Shown here piece after piece: positions 17,035 to 25,730 of a stretch of DNA of 64,000 nt. Both the position numbers and the translations under genes were made by a program. Position 1 is the first letter of the stretch, and the number at the start of each line of letters is the position of its first letter. The notes beneath the pieces are model-generated. The model worked only from the letters and a program-made list of their open reading frames with translations, searched no databases and was not told where the DNA came from. The stretch comes from Bacillaceae bacterium OF18-1A (lineage in GTDB: Bacteria; Bacillota; Bacilli; Bacillales; Bacillaceae_G), in the NCBI GenBank assembly GCA_027694045.1, contig JAQEWB010000002.1, positions 620,001 through 684,000 of the forward strand. The letters are read 5' to 3'.

Positions 17035-17253
17035 TTTGTTTCCGCCCTTTCATACCGCTCTCTGAACGAACGAAGCGTTTATATAGTGTTCATATTCACT
17101 TTAACACCACGCTCTACCTTTGAAAACTTTCCTCGTTATTCTCGCACATTTTGACAAAACTGCTTTATGAGAACAAACAGAAGACCTCGCCATTCTTACG
17201 CCCAAGTGAAATGGTTACGCGAATAGCAAAGGTCCTATTTATAACATAGATTG

Positions 17254-17267
17254 TGAAAAGCTTTTCA
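17254..17267. promoter_or_regulatory. Palindrome before the LacI-type regulator, probable operator
   Basis: A perfect 14-bp palindrome TGAAAAGCTTTTCA lies about 35 bp upstream of a TATAAT at 17302-17307. LacI-family operators are short palindromes of this kind, so autoregulation is plausible. Confidence 0.5.
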
Positions 17268-17326
17268 GGTCAAGATTTTTTCATTCTGTTTATTTTCCCT
17301 TTATAATACATACAGAGGTGATACAT

Positions 17327-18304
17327 ATGGCCAATATAAAACAAATTGCAAAAACTGCTGGTGTATCTATATCAACTGTTTCTCGCGTCCTAAATAATCA
17401 CCCTTACGTAAAAGAAGAAAAACGTAAGCGTGTTCTTGATGCTGTTGAAGAATTGAACTATGCAAAAAATATAAATGCTATCCATTTAATAAAAGGTAAA
17501 ACATATACAATTGGCGTTATGCTACCTTTCATTAACCTTCCATATTTTAGTACAATTATTGAAGGAATCGGAAATGAAGCATTATTAGCTGGATATCATA
17601 TTAATTTATGCCAAACGAATTACGATAGTATTGAAGAGCTTCGTGTTCTTGAAATGATGAAAATGAAACAATTCGACGGGATGATTATTTGCTCTCAAAC
17701 GAGTTCATGGGAACAAATTGAACCTTTCGCAAAATTTGCCCCTATTATTTCATGTGAAAAAATGCAGCACCCTCTCATTTCATCTGTTTATGTAGATCAC
17801 TATGAAGGTTTCCGGCTCGGCACTACCTATTTATTAAGTAAAGGTCATGAAAAAATCGGGATTTGTTTAGCAAGAAAAACAAGTGCAAATTCAATCGAAC
17901 GTGAAAAAGCGTTCGCTGACACCCTTCGTCATGCAGGAAAAACGATACATCCTGATTGGATTTTTCATCAATGCTATACGATGCAAGACGGGGCACAAAT
18001 ACTCCATCGTATTTTAAATATGAAAAATCGTCCAACAGCTATTTTTACGGCAAATGATCAAGTCGCTGCTGGCTTATTAACAGAAGCAAGAAAACATGGC
18101 ATTCGCGTCCCTGAAGATCTTGCTATTTTAGGATTCGATAATCATGAAATTTCAAAGGCGTTAGAAATTTCAACTATTGAACATCCTGGTCTTACGATGG
18201 GATCCCGCGCCTTTATCTTGTTCCATAAACAAATGCAAGATGAACAAATAATCGGAAACTCTGAAGAACTTCCCTTCCACTTAATTGAGCGAAAAACAAT
18301 ATGA
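17327..18304 (+). CDS. LacI-family transcriptional regulator
   Basis: A 325-residue regulator: N-terminal HTH and hinge helix (NIKQIAKTAGVSISTVSRVL, about 1-55) and a periplasmic-binding-protein-like sensor domain (about 60-325) with TIGVMLPFINLPYFSTIIEG and FTANDQVAAGLLTEARKHG. ATG 17327 is preceded by AGAGGTGAT. It stands alone, with no sugar genes adjacent, so the ligand and targets are not evident. DegA-like or MalR/CcpA-paralogue roles are possible but unproven. Confidence 0.9.
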   Translation: MANIKQIAKTAGVSISTVSRVLNNHPYVKEEKRKRVLDAVEELNYAKNINAIHLIKGKTYTIGVMLPFINLPYFSTIIEGIGNEALLAGYHINLCQTNYDSIEELRVLEMMKMKQFDGMIICSQTSSWEQIEPFAKFAPIISCEKMQHPLISSVYVDHYEGFRLGTTYLLSKGHEKIGICLARKTSANSIEREKAFADTLRHAGKTIHPDWIFHQCYTMQDGAQILHRILNMKNRPTAIFTANDQVAAGLLTEARKHGIRVPEDLAILGFDNHEISKALEISTIEHPGLTMGSRAFILFHKQMQDEQIIGNSEELPFHLIERKTI

Positions 18305-18457
18305 AGTGCAACTTTAATAAGTGAGTGGGGGCTTCATCCCCACTCATTATTAGCCCTCACCAATCGGACTTTAACGGACAGTTGATCCTCCACCTAACTT
18401 CTTTGCTTCCGCTGAATTTTGAGGTGGGGGCCTTACTGCCCGTTAAAGCGGGATAAA
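18301..18457 (+). repeat. bcr1-like repeat, copy A (near full length, plus orientation)
   Basis: A 157-bp element: left end ATGAAGTGCAACTTTAAT (a decayed ATAAAGTGAAACTTTAAT), a self-complementary AGTGAGTGGGGG...CCCCACTCATT, the core CCTCACCAATCGG..., and right end GCGGGATAAA. It matches copies at 28229, 58167 and 63054 and the bcr1 family I know from the B. cereus group. The left end overlaps the TGA of the LacI-type gene. Confidence 0.85.
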
Positions 18458-18497
18458 AAACGTTTAACTATAGCGCTCTTTTTCAGCTTTTCACCTA

Positions 18498-18545
18498 TTG
18501 ACTTTATATTTTTCATCAAATATAATGAACCTAACGAACGGTAGG
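18498..18545 (+). promoter_or_regulatory. tetR promoter with TetR operator
   Basis: Near-ideal promoter TTGACT (18498-18503), 17-bp spacer, TATAAT (18521-18526), followed at once by the 17-bp sequence ACCTAACGAACGGTAGG (18529-18545). Almost the same 17-mer precedes the SMR pair, so this is probably the operator of the TetR protein. Confidence 0.75.
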
Positions 18546-18557
18546 TAGGGGATGAAA

Positions 18558-19133
18558 ATGACAGCAAATCGCATTAAAGCTGTAGCACTTTCTCATTTCG
18601 CACGCTACGGCTATGAAGGTACTTCATTAGCAAATATTGCTCAAGAAGTCGGGATTAAAAAACCATCGATTTATGCACACTTTAAAGGAAAAGAGGAGCT
18701 TTATTTTATATGCTTAGAAGCAGCTCTTCAAAAAGATTTGCAAAGCTTCATAGACGATATCGAAAATTTTTCTGATTTGTCTACTGAAGAATTGCTATTA
18801 CAATTATTAAAAGGCTATGCAAAACGATTTGGTGAAAGTGAAGAATCAATGTTTTGGTTACGCACTTCTTATTTTCCGCCTGATGCATTTCGCGAACAAA
18901 TTATTGATAAAGCAAATGTACACATCGAAAACGTCGGAAAACTTTTATTCCCTGTATTTAAAAAAGCAAGCGAACGAGATGAACTGCATAACACTGAAGT
19001 AAAAGACTCTCTAGAAGCTTTTCTATGCTTACTTGACGGTCTCATGGTTGAATTACTATACGCAGGTTTAAATCGCTTTGAGACACGTTTAAATGCTTCT
19101 TGGAAAGTATTTTGGCGCGGACTTTCAAACTGA
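18558..19133 (+). CDS. TetR-family regulator of the SMR efflux pair
   Basis: A 191-residue protein: N-terminal HTH (AVALSHFARYGYEGTSLANI, QEVGIKKPSIYAHFKGKEEL) and a helical ligand domain. I prefer ATG 18558 (8 nt after GGGG) over ATG 18552 (too close). The operator motif before this gene and before the pump genes implies repression of both itself and the pump, with a cationic drug or similar compound as inducer by analogy with QacR. No ligand residues can be named from sequence. Confidence 0.9.
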   Translation: MTANRIKAVALSHFARYGYEGTSLANIAQEVGIKKPSIYAHFKGKEELYFICLEAALQKDLQSFIDDIENFSDLSTEELLLQLLKGYAKRFGESEESMFWLRTSYFPPDAFREQIIDKANVHIENVGKLLFPVFKKASERDELHNTEVKDSLEAFLCLLDGLMVELLYAGLNRFETRLNASWKVFWRGLSN

Positions 19134-19172
19134 CGGATTGCTCCTTTGCAATGCGTCGTTTTTAAGCCCTTT

Positions 19173-19189
19173 ACCTAACGACTGGTAGG
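19173..19189 (+). promoter_or_regulatory. Second TetR operator, before the SMR genes
   Basis: ACCTAACGACTGGTAGG, matching the tetR-promoter copy at 15 of 17 positions. It touches the ribosome site AGGAAGGAG of the first SMR gene. Only 39 bp separate it from the tetR stop. No strong separate promoter is obvious, so the pump may also be read from the tetR promoter. Confidence 0.65.
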
Positions 19190-19204
19190 AAGGAGAAATA
19201 ACAT

Positions 19205-19537
19205 ATGGCTTGGATTTATGTAATTTTGGCTGGTATTATCGAAATTTTTTGGGTGATTGGACTAAAACACGCAGAGACACCACTTGAGTGGTTAGGTGTT
19301 GCTCTATTAATTGCAATTAGCTTCGTCTTATTATTTAGAGCTTATAAAGATTTACCTGTCGGCACGGTTTATGCTGTATTTACAGGTATCGGAGCGGGCG
19401 GAATCGTTCTTACCGAAATTTTCATTTTTGGGGAACCATTCTCTCTTGTAAAAGTTTTATTAATCGGTTTAATCTTCTTCGGAGTAATCGGCTTAAAACG
19501 AGTAACAGAAGAAAAAGAAGCGAAGGAGGCCGCATAA
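19205..19537 (+). CDS. Small multidrug resistance protein, subunit 1 (YkkC-like)
   Basis: A 110-residue, four-helix SMR transporter. MAWIYVILAGIIEIFWVIGLK includes the essential membrane Glu (E13), and the second half contains VGTVYAVFTGIGAGG. A short charged C-terminal tail (EEKEAKEAA) distinguishes it from subunit 2. Next to another SMR gene one nucleotide away, it likely forms a heterodimeric pump like YkkCD or the guanidinium exporters; no guanidine riboswitch is visible upstream, only the TetR operator. Confidence 0.93.
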   Translation: MAWIYVILAGIIEIFWVIGLKHAETPLEWLGVALLIAISFVLLFRAYKDLPVGTVYAVFTGIGAGGIVLTEIFIFGEPFSLVKVLLIGLIFFGVIGLKRVTEEKEAKEAA

Positions 19538-19538
19538 A

Positions 19539-19853
19539 ATGGCTTGGGTATTTTTAATTCTAGCTGGTATTTGTGAAATTATTGGTGTACTCTTTATGAA
19601 AGTAGCCACTGAAAAGAAAGGCTGGGCACCAAAAGTTATTTTAATTGCTAACTTCGGCGTAAGCTTCTTCTTCTTATCACTTGCGATGAACACATTACCG
19701 ATGGGAACTGCTTACGCAATTTGGACTGGTATTGGAACTGCCGGAAGTGCACTTCTAGGTATTCTTATTTTCCGCGAATCAGCAGATTGGCGTCGCCTTG
19801 CCTTCTTAAGCTGCATTCTATGCGGCGCTGTTGGCTTAAAACTATTAGGCTAA
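19539..19853 (+). CDS. Small multidrug resistance protein, subunit 2 (YkkD-like)
   Basis: A 104-residue, four-helix SMR protein. MAWVFLILAGICEIIGVLFMK has the conserved Glu13, and GTAYAIWTGIGTAGSALLG is the classic SMR signature. It follows subunit 1 with a 1-nt gap; GGAGG lies inside the end of the upstream gene. Probable obligate partner of subunit 1. Confidence 0.93.
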   Translation: MAWVFLILAGICEIIGVLFMKVATEKKGWAPKVILIANFGVSFFFLSLAMNTLPMGTAYAIWTGIGTAGSALLGILIFRESADWRRLAFLSCILCGAVGLKLLG

Positions 19854-19868
19854 CGTGAGGTGAATGTC

Positions 19869-20126
19869 ATGTGGAAAGAAAAAGGAAAACAGATTTTAGC
19901 ATGGATCACACTCGGGATTGCCATTCTATTGCAAGTAAGTTTTCATATAATAGAATGGTTATTTCATAAAGTATTATCCATTCTTACATTCCTTCCGAAC
20001 ATGGCACTTGAATTTGCATCTATCGCTTGGTCAATTATCGCTTCCATTATGATCGTTATTATATGGAGCATTGCCAAGCTTTGGAACAAAGTATTTAAAA
20101 AGGACAGTTACTCGGAAAAGAAGTAA
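19869..20126 (+). CDS. Small membrane protein, third gene of the SMR operon
   Basis: An 85-residue protein with two hydrophobic segments (ILAWITLGIAILLQVSFHI and SIAWSIIASIMIVIIWSIA) and a basic C-terminus ending DSYSEKK. ATG 19869 has GTGAGGTGA before it, and the gene follows subunit 2 by 15 nt with the operon terminator overlapping its end, so it is co-transcribed. I do not recognise the family. It could modulate the pump or protect the membrane. Confidence 0.7.
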   Translation: MWKEKGKQILAWITLGIAILLQVSFHIIEWLFHKVLSILTFLPNMALEFASIAWSIIASIMIVIIWSIAKLWNKVFKKDSYSEKK

Positions 20127-20138
20127 CTGTCCTTTTTT
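20099..20138 (+). terminator. Terminator of the tetR-SMR operon
   Basis: AAGGACAGTTACT pairs with AGTAACTGTCCTT followed by TTTT. The stem contains the end of the third gene. Confidence 0.9.
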
Positions 20139-20142
20139 CTAT

Positions 20143-20328
20143 TCATTCAGACTTTCTGTAGAAGTTTGATGTGATAAGACAAAGAAGGCCAACTATGACA
20201 ATACTTATACCAATCTCTTTATGCAAATTAGAAAATGGTGATGGTATGTCCGAGTAAAAATTTGCTAATATGAGACCGATTGAAACGAAAAATACCCCTA
20301 TTCTATATAACCATTTTCTTTTGTTCAT
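20143..20328 (-). CDS. Small two-helix membrane protein
   Basis: A 61-residue protein: basic start MNKRKWLYRIG, two helices (GVFFVSIGLILANF and ISIVIVGLLCLITSNF) and a short basic tail. TTAGGAGGGGAGA precedes; ATG 20328 and ATG 20331 are both possible, and I chose the better spaced. No family recognised. Convergent with the SMR operon. Confidence 0.6.
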   Translation of the reverse strand: MNKRKWLYRIGVFFVSIGLILANFYSDIPSPFSNLHKEIGISIVIVGLLCLITSNFYRKSE

Positions 20329-20400
20329 CATTCTCCCCTCCTAAAATTTTTCATACACTCCTTTCTTTTGGACATACTACCTAAAAAAGGAGTGAATAAT

Positions 20401-20553
20401 ATGCAAAATTCTATACATAAACAAATTCTATTTTTGTTTTTTCTCTTTCTCACTCTCGTTATCGTTTTTAGCTTTATATTACATACTCCAAAAGATGTTG
20501 TACCGAGTAATCTCTCTGTTTATAAACTTTTACTTTCCTATTGTCGTTATTGA
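20401..20553 (+). CDS. Small single-helix protein
   Basis: A 50-residue peptide with a basic start (MQNSIHKQ), one strong hydrophobic helix (ILFLFFLFLTLVIVFSFIL) and a short tail ending LLLSYCRY. AAAAGGAGTGA lies at ideal spacing before ATG 20401, and a hairpin terminator follows directly. Both support expression, but function is unknown. Confidence 0.55.
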   Translation: MQNSIHKQILFLFFLFLTLVIVFSFILHTPKDVVPSNLSVYKLLLSYCRY

Positions 20554-20554
20554 A

Positions 20555-20582
20555 GAAGGTGCCTTGTATGGGGCACCTTTTA
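20555..20582 (+). terminator. Terminator after the 50-residue membrane peptide
   Basis: AAGGTGCC pairs with GGCACCTT, followed by TTAAAA. Confidence 0.65.
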
Positions 20583-20600
20583 AAATTCTCTGCAAGAAAA

Positions 20601-20630
20601 AAAGACCAACATTTTCCTGTTGGTCTTTCG
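20601..20630 (-). terminator. Terminator of the following minus-strand gene
   Basis: AAAGACCAACA pairs with TGTTGGTCTTT. The minus strand runs into TTTTTTCTTG. Confidence 0.85.
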
Positions 20631-20638
20631 TATATGTA

Positions 20639-20830
20639 TCACTTTTCAAAGCGATCTAACATCTCGTCTCTCATTCCGAAACTTACTACTGCAATTCCTA
20701 TATACATAAACAGAAGGAATGCCGGATGAACTGTGTTGTACCAAGTGCTATCAACAATTAAATAAATTGTTAAAGCTACAACAAGAACAAACGCTAAAAT
20801 AAACATATAAAAGTGTCTTGTACTACCCAT
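20639..20830 (-). CDS. Small two-helix membrane protein
   Basis: A 63-residue protein: MGSTRHFYMFILAFVLVVAL forms the first helix and PAFLLFMYIGIAVVSFGM the second, with a charged end RDEMLDRFEK. ATG 20830 has AGAGAGGAG upstream. The longer in-frame reading to 20863 adds residues encoded by the ribosome site. Own terminator. Function unknown. Confidence 0.65.
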   Translation of the reverse strand: MGSTRHFYMFILAFVLVVALTIYLIVDSTWYNTVHPAFLLFMYIGIAVVSFGMRDEMLDRFEK

Positions 20831-20900
20831 GATAAACTCCTCTCTTCTCACTTCACCATTCAACAGTATATTGTATCGAATAATTCGATATGACTCAAGG

Positions 20901-21125
20901 TTAACTTTCTGTTATGTAATCAAGTTCCACCTTTACAATGTCTTCACATGCTATTGAAATGATCGTTCCTCGTTTATCAATCGCCGTCAATTTTCTATTA
21001 TCCATTACACGATGTGCTACTTTTTCTAGCACTTTTACTTGGTCTCGGTAACAAAATTCTTTTACATCTTTAATCGTTTTTCCATTTTCTAAATGATATA
21101 TCATTCTATAACACCGATATCCCAC
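20901..21125 (-). CDS. Small hypothetical protein
   Basis: A 74-residue soluble protein of strands and a helix: MIYHLENGKTIKDVKEFCYR, QVKVLEKVAHRVMDN, AIDKRGTIISIACEDIVKVEL. The last part, KRGTIISIACEDIVKVEL, resembles a small Sm-like or PRC-type barrel, but I cannot name the family. GTG 21125 fits the GGTGGGGGTGAAA ribosome site; ATG 21104 is an alternative giving 67 residues. Confidence 0.6.
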   Translation of the reverse strand: MGYRCYRMIYHLENGKTIKDVKEFCYRDQVKVLEKVAHRVMDNRKLTAIDKRGTIISIACEDIVKVELDYITES

Positions 21126-21336
21126 ACTTTCACCCCCACCTTGCTCGTTTTTTCACATATAAATAAAAATGAGTAATCTTCTCCTCATCACATCTTCTTA
21201 ATTTCAATAAAATTCTAACAAAAATAAATACTTTTATCAAACCGACTTTTTCAACAAAATCACCTATGAAACTGCTTCTTTACACCATTATGAAACAAAA
21301 AATATAAAATTTTAACATTCTTTTCACTAATTCTGC

Positions 21337-21377
21337 ATAAAGTGAAACATTAATCAGTGGGGTACATTCTCCATAAA
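21337..21377 (+). repeat. bcr1-like remnant, copy F (41 bp)
   Basis: ATAAAGTGAAACATTAATCA followed by GTGGGG matches the left end of the larger copies, then decays into a second ATAAA at 21373-21377. Only the left tip and boundary repeats are left. It lies next to the gcv operon terminator. Confidence 0.6.
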
Positions 21378-21408
21378 AAAAGAACCCGCATATAGCGAGT
21401 TCTTTTTT
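21375..21408 (-). terminator. Terminator of the gcvT-gcvPA-gcvPB operon
   Basis: Minus strand: AAAAAAGAACTCGC pairs with GCGGGTTCTTTTTTT around TATAT, with a T tail. Confidence 0.85.
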
Positions 21409-21415
21409 AACCCCA

Positions 21416-22891
21416 TCAAACTTGTACAGGAGCTAGCTTTTCATAACGTAAAACTGGTTTACGTGCAGCCATCGTTTCGTCTAAACGTTTAATGACTGTA
21501 GTATGCGGTGCTTCTTGTACAACTTCTGGATTTTCTTCTACTTCTTTAGCAATTTGAATCATCTTATCAATGAAACCGTCTAACGTTTCTTTTGATTCTG
21601 TTTCTGTCGGCTCAATCATAATACATTCTTCCACGTTTAATGGGAAGTAAATTGTTGGTGGATGATAACCGAAATCAAGCAGACGTTTTGCGATATCTAA
21701 TGTACGTACACCAAGTTTCTTTTGACGACGACCTGATAATACAAATTCATGCTTACAATGTCTATCGAACGGAAGATCATAGAATGGTGCTAATCTTCTC
21801 ATCATATAGTTCGCATTTAATACAGCATACTCCGTTACTGCACGTAGTCCATCTGGACCCATAGAACGAATATATGTGTACGCACGAACGTTAATGCCGA
21901 AGTTACCATAGAATGGCTTCACACGCCCAATTGCTTCTGGACGATCGTAGTTGAAGTGATAACCATTTTCTGTTTTCTCTAAAATTGGTTTTGGTAAGTA
22001 AGGAATTAAATCAGCTTTCACACCTACTGGACCAGAACCTGGGCCACCGCCGCCGTGAGGGCCTGTAAATGTTTTATGAAGGTTTAAATGCACAACGTCA
22101 AATCCCATATCTCCTGGGCGTGCTTGGCTTAATACCGCATTTAAGTTTGCACCATCATAGTATAATTTACCGCCTGCATTATGGACGATTTCTGCCATTT
22201 CTAAAATATTTTCTTCGAATAGACCTAATGTATTAGGATTTGTTAACATAAGTGCTGCTGTTTCTTCGTTTACAACACGTTTTAAGTCTTCTAAATCAAC
22301 AAGCCCATTTTCATTTGATTTTACTGTAATTGTTTCAAAACCAGCTACAGTTGCAGATGCTGGATTCGTTCCATGAGCAGAGTCAGGAACAATTACTTTC
22401 GTACGGTTAAAGTCACCATTTGCTTCATGGTATGCACGAATTAACATTAAGCCTGTCCATTCTCCGTGTGCACCAGCTGCTGGTTGTAATGTAACAGTAT
22501 CCATACCTGTAATTTCAATTAAATGCTCTTGCAAGTCGTACATTAATTCCATTGCACCTTGCACTGTTTTTTCGTCTTGAAGTGGATGAATATTTGCAAA
22601 TCCTGCGAAACGAGCTACGTTTTCATTAATTTTCGGATTATATTTCATCGTACAAGATCCAAGTGGATAGAAGCCAGAATCAACACCGTGGTTACGGTTT
22701 GAAAGTGCTGTATAGTGACGCATAATATCTAGTTCAGATACTTCTGGTAGCTCTGCATCTTCTACTCGAATATAATCACTCTCAAACACATCTTCTAATT
22801 TCACTTCTTCTACATCTAGTTTGGGTAAGCTATATCCTACGCGTCCTTCTTTACTCACTTCAAAGATAAGTGCTTGGTCTTGGTTCTTCAT
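21416..22891 (-). CDS. gcvPB: Glycine dehydrogenase (decarboxylating) subunit 2
   Basis: PLP-binding subunit of the P protein: decarboxylates glycine and passes aminomethyl to lipoyl-GcvH. The 491 residues contain the PLP lysine in [18 protein letters not shown] and the typical [13 protein letters not shown] near the start. ATG 22891 overlaps the TGA of gcvPA (ATGA), coupling translation. The two-subunit P protein is the Bacillus form. Confidence 0.97.
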   Translation of the reverse strand: MKNQDQALIFEVSKEGRVGYSLPKLDVEEVKLEDVFESDYIRVEDAELPEVSELDIMRHYTALSNRNHGVDSGFYPLGSCTMKYNPKINENVARFAGFANIHPLQDEKTVQGAMELMYDLQEHLIEITGMDTVTLQPAAGAHGEWTGLMLIRAYHEANGDFNRTKVIVPDSAHGTNPASATVAGFETITVKSNENGLVDLEDLKRVVNEETAALMLTNPNTLGLFEENILEMAEIVHNAGGKLYYDGANLNAVLSQARPGDMGFDVVHLNLHKTFTGPHGGGGPGSGPVGVKADLIPYLPKPILEKTENGYHFNYDRPEAIGRVKPFYGNFGINVRAYTYIRSMGPDGLRAVTEYAVLNANYMMRRLAPFYDLPFDRHCKHEFVLSGRRQKKLGVRTLDIAKRLLDFGYHPPTIYFPLNVEECIMIEPTETESKETLDGFIDKMIQIAKEVEENPEVVQEAPHTTVIKRLDETMAARKPVLRYEKLAPVQV

Positions 22892-24231
22892 TGGATAGCC
22901 CCCATTTCGTTTACAAGTGTGTCAATTTCCTCTTTTGTACGAAGCTCAGTTACTGCTACAAGCATATGGTTTTCATGCTCTTTATAATCACGGCCTAGGT
23001 CGTAACCGCCGATAATATTCTTTTGGATTAATGCATCGTTTACTTCTTTCACTGGACGCTTGCAATCTACAACGAACTCATTGAAGAATGGTCCAGCAAA
23101 TGTAACTGTGAAGCCTTTCGCTTCAAATTGACGTTTTGCATATTGTGCTTTAGAAATGTTTTGACGTGCCATTTCTTTCACACCTTGTTTACCAAGTGCC
23201 GTCATTGCAACTGATGCTGCTAATGCATTTAACGCTTGGTTTGAACAAATGTTAGACGTCGCTTTGTCACGGCGAATATGCTGTTCACGTGCTTGTAATG
23301 TTAATACAAACCCACGTTTACCATCTGAATCTACAGTTTGTCCAACAAGACGTCCTGGAATTTTACGCATAAATGCTTTCGTTGTTGCAAAGTAACCACA
23401 GTGTGGTCCACCAAACTGAGTTGGGATACCAAATGGTTGTGCATCACCGATTACAATATCAGCACCAAATTTTCCTGGTGGTGTTAATGCGCCTAGTGAT
23501 AATGGATTTGAAGAAACGATAAATAATGATTTTTGTTGATGAACGATTTTTTCAATATCAGCTAACTTTTCAACTTGTCCGAAGAAGTTTGGATATTGAA
23601 CGATTACACAAGCAACTGTATCATCTACTTCACTTTGTAATACGTCTAAATCTGTTATACCGTCTTTATGATTAATTTCAACAACTTCTAGATTTTGACC
23701 TTTTGCATATGTTTCAAGTACTGCTCTTGATTCTGGGTGCACTGCACTAGATACAAGAATTTTCTTTTTACGCGTATGACCAGCTGCTAGCATTGCCGCT
23801 TCAGCTAAAGCTGTACCTCCGTCATACATAGAAGAGTTCGCTACATCCATTCCTGTTAATTCACAAATCATCGTTTGGAATTCAAAGATTGCTTGTAATT
23901 CCCCTTGTGAAATTTCTGGTTGGTATGGTGTGTAAGCTGTATAAAATTCTGAACGAGAAATAACATGGTCAACAATTACTGGAGCGTAATGATCATATAC
24001 ACCTGCTCCTAAGAAAGAAGCGTATTCTTTTAAGTTCGCATTTTTGCTAGCCATTTGAGATAGCTCTTTTAAAAGCTCTGGCTCAGATTTTGCTTCCTTA
24101 ATTTTTAAATCCCCTTTAAAACGAACACTCTCTGGAATATCAGAGAATAACTCATCAATCGTTTGAACGCCGATCGTTTGTAACATTTCTTTTTTGTCTT
24201 CTTCTGTCATTGGAAGATAACGATGCAACAT
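22888..24231 (-). CDS. gcvPA: Glycine dehydrogenase (decarboxylating) subunit 1
   Basis: The partner of GcvPB in the split P protein, 447 residues: [52 protein letters not shown] and [15 protein letters not shown] are all family signatures. It starts 20 nt after gcvT with GAGAGGGG upstream, and overlaps gcvPB by 4 nt. Confidence 0.97.
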   Translation of the reverse strand: MLHRYLPMTEEDKKEMLQTIGVQTIDELFSDIPESVRFKGDLKIKEAKSEPELLKELSQMASKNANLKEYASFLGAGVYDHYAPVIVDHVISRSEFYTAYTPYQPEISQGELQAIFEFQTMICELTGMDVANSSMYDGGTALAEAAMLAAGHTRKKKILVSSAVHPESRAVLETYAKGQNLEVVEINHKDGITDLDVLQSEVDDTVACVIVQYPNFFGQVEKLADIEKIVHQQKSLFIVSSNPLSLGALTPPGKFGADIVIGDAQPFGIPTQFGGPHCGYFATTKAFMRKIPGRLVGQTVDSDGKRGFVLTLQAREQHIRRDKATSNICSNQALNALAASVAMTALGKQGVKEMARQNISKAQYAKRQFEAKGFTVTFAGPFFNEFVVDCKRPVKEVNDALIQKNIIGGYDLGRDYKEHENHMLVAVTELRTKEEIDTLVNEMGAIQ

Positions 24232-24251
24232 GAAATCTACCCCTCTCCCCG

Positions 24252-25352
24252 TTACTTTGAACGTTTATAAAATGGTGTTGGAACAACTACTGCTTTGACG
24301 CGTTTATTACGAATTTCAATTTCTACTTCTGTATCAACTGCTGCGTATTTTACATCAATTAGTGCTAAACCAATGCTTTTCTTTAACGTTGGAGATTGTG
24401 TACCACTCGTTACTTCCCCGATTTTTTCTTCTCCAATAAATACAGGGTAATGCGTACGAGGAATTCCACGTTCAATTACTTCGATGCCGACTAATTTACG
24501 AGATGCACCGTTTTCCTTTTGCTCTTTTAATGTTTCTTTTCCAAAGAAGTCTGCTTCTTTGTTTGGTTTTACCGCAAAGCCAATTCCTGCTTCAATCGGT
24601 GTAATATCTTTTGATAATTCTTGACCATAAAGTGGTAGCGTCGCTTCGAAGCGAAGTGTATCACGAGCACCTAAACCACATGGTTTTAAGCCCTCTTCTG
24701 CTCCAACTTCAAGAAGTTTCTCCCAAAGCTTTGCAGCGTCTTCACTCTTACAGTAAATTTCGAATCCATCTTCACCTGTATAACCTGTACGAGATACAAG
24801 TGCAGGAATTCCATCTACAAGAATATCGTTTTTAAATTTAAAGAACTTAATTTCTTTCAAATCTTCTGACACAACTTTTTGTAAAATGCCTTCTGCTTTT
24901 GGTCCTTGAATTGCAAGCTGTGCAACTTCACTAGAAACATTGACTACTGTTGCATCGCCAATTACATGACTTGCTAACCATTCGTAATCTTTCTCGATAT
25001 TTGATGCATTGATTACTAATAAATAGTCTTCTTCACCACGTTTGTAGATTAATAAATCATCTACTGTACCACCATTTTCGTAGCACATAGCTGTATATTG
25101 TGCGCCCCCTACCTTTAAGGTAGATACGTCATTTGTAACAACACGTTGTAAAAATGCTAAACTATCTACACCTTTTACTTCAACTTCTCCCATATGAGAC
25201 ACATCGAACAAACCTGCCGCCGTACGTACAGCTTCATGTTCTTCTTTAATGCTTGAAAATTGAACTGGTAATTCCCAACCACCGAAGTCGATTGTTTTCC
25301 CACCATACTTAGCGTATACATCAAATAACGGTGTACGTTGTAATGTAATCAT
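24252..25352 (-). CDS. gcvT: Aminomethyltransferase (glycine cleavage T protein)
   Basis: Transfers the methylene group from the aminomethyl-lipoyl arm of GcvH to tetrahydrofolate, releasing ammonia. The 366 residues show [33 protein letters not shown] with the folate-binding Asp region, and [13 protein letters not shown]. First gene of the operon, GGGGGAAAGAGC before ATG. I see no glycine riboswitch in the 378-bp leader, unlike the B. subtilis operon. Confidence 0.97.
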   Translation of the reverse strand: MITLQRTPLFDVYAKYGGKTIDFGGWELPVQFSSIKEEHEAVRTAAGLFDVSHMGEVEVKGVDSLAFLQRVVTNDVSTLKVGGAQYTAMCYENGGTVDDLLIYKRGEEDYLLVINASNIEKDYEWLASHVIGDATVVNVSSEVAQLAIQGPKAEGILQKVVSEDLKEIKFFKFKNDILVDGIPALVSRTGYTGEDGFEIYCKSEDAAKLWEKLLEVGAEEGLKPCGLGARDTLRFEATLPLYGQELSKDITPIEAGIGFAVKPNKEADFFGKETLKEQKENGASRKLVGIEVIERGIPRTHYPVFIGEEKIGEVTSGTQSPTLKKSIGLALIDVKYAAVDTEVEIEIRNKRVKAVVVPTPFYKRSK

Positions 25353-25730
25353 GCTCTTTCCCCCTTATGCTCTGACAAATCAATAAAAGTTGCTTCCCTT
25401 ATCTAAACATTTTCATTCTGAAAAGATAAGATATACGGAATCTCACTATATTTTTTTATGAAAGCGTAAATAAAAAATCACTTTCTTGGATAAAATACGA
25501 AAGATTCCACACATTTCACACCATTATCCTAACATCATTCGCTATATTTCATCAATATTCTAGCATAAAAAATAATTTAGAATTTTTTATCCTTACACTT
25601 ATTACATACAGCTTATACAATTTAAAACTTTATTGTTATCTATCATAATAGTCTGTAATAACGATAACAAAGCCTTCTTTCAAGGCAAATCATACAGTAA
25701 AAATAGTTTATAAAAGGTGGGAAAGTCGTA
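25353..25730. other. AT-rich divergent promoter region between gcvT and yqhH
   Basis: A 378-bp spacer without a gene. I searched both strands for the GGAGAG-type core of a glycine riboswitch and found none. A hairpin-like CTTATCTAAACATTTTC... region with a GATAAG partner (25399-25431) lies in the gcvT leader. Promoter hexamers cannot be chosen with confidence in this AT-rich sequence. Confidence 0.5.

Noticed and set aside
19134..19204. Possible guanidine-I riboswitch before the SMR pair
   Set aside because: The region is only 71 nt long and holds the TetR operator; no aptamer core can fit.
25353..25730. Possible glycine riboswitch before gcvT
   Set aside because: Expected from B. subtilis, but the conserved core sequence is not visible on either strand.
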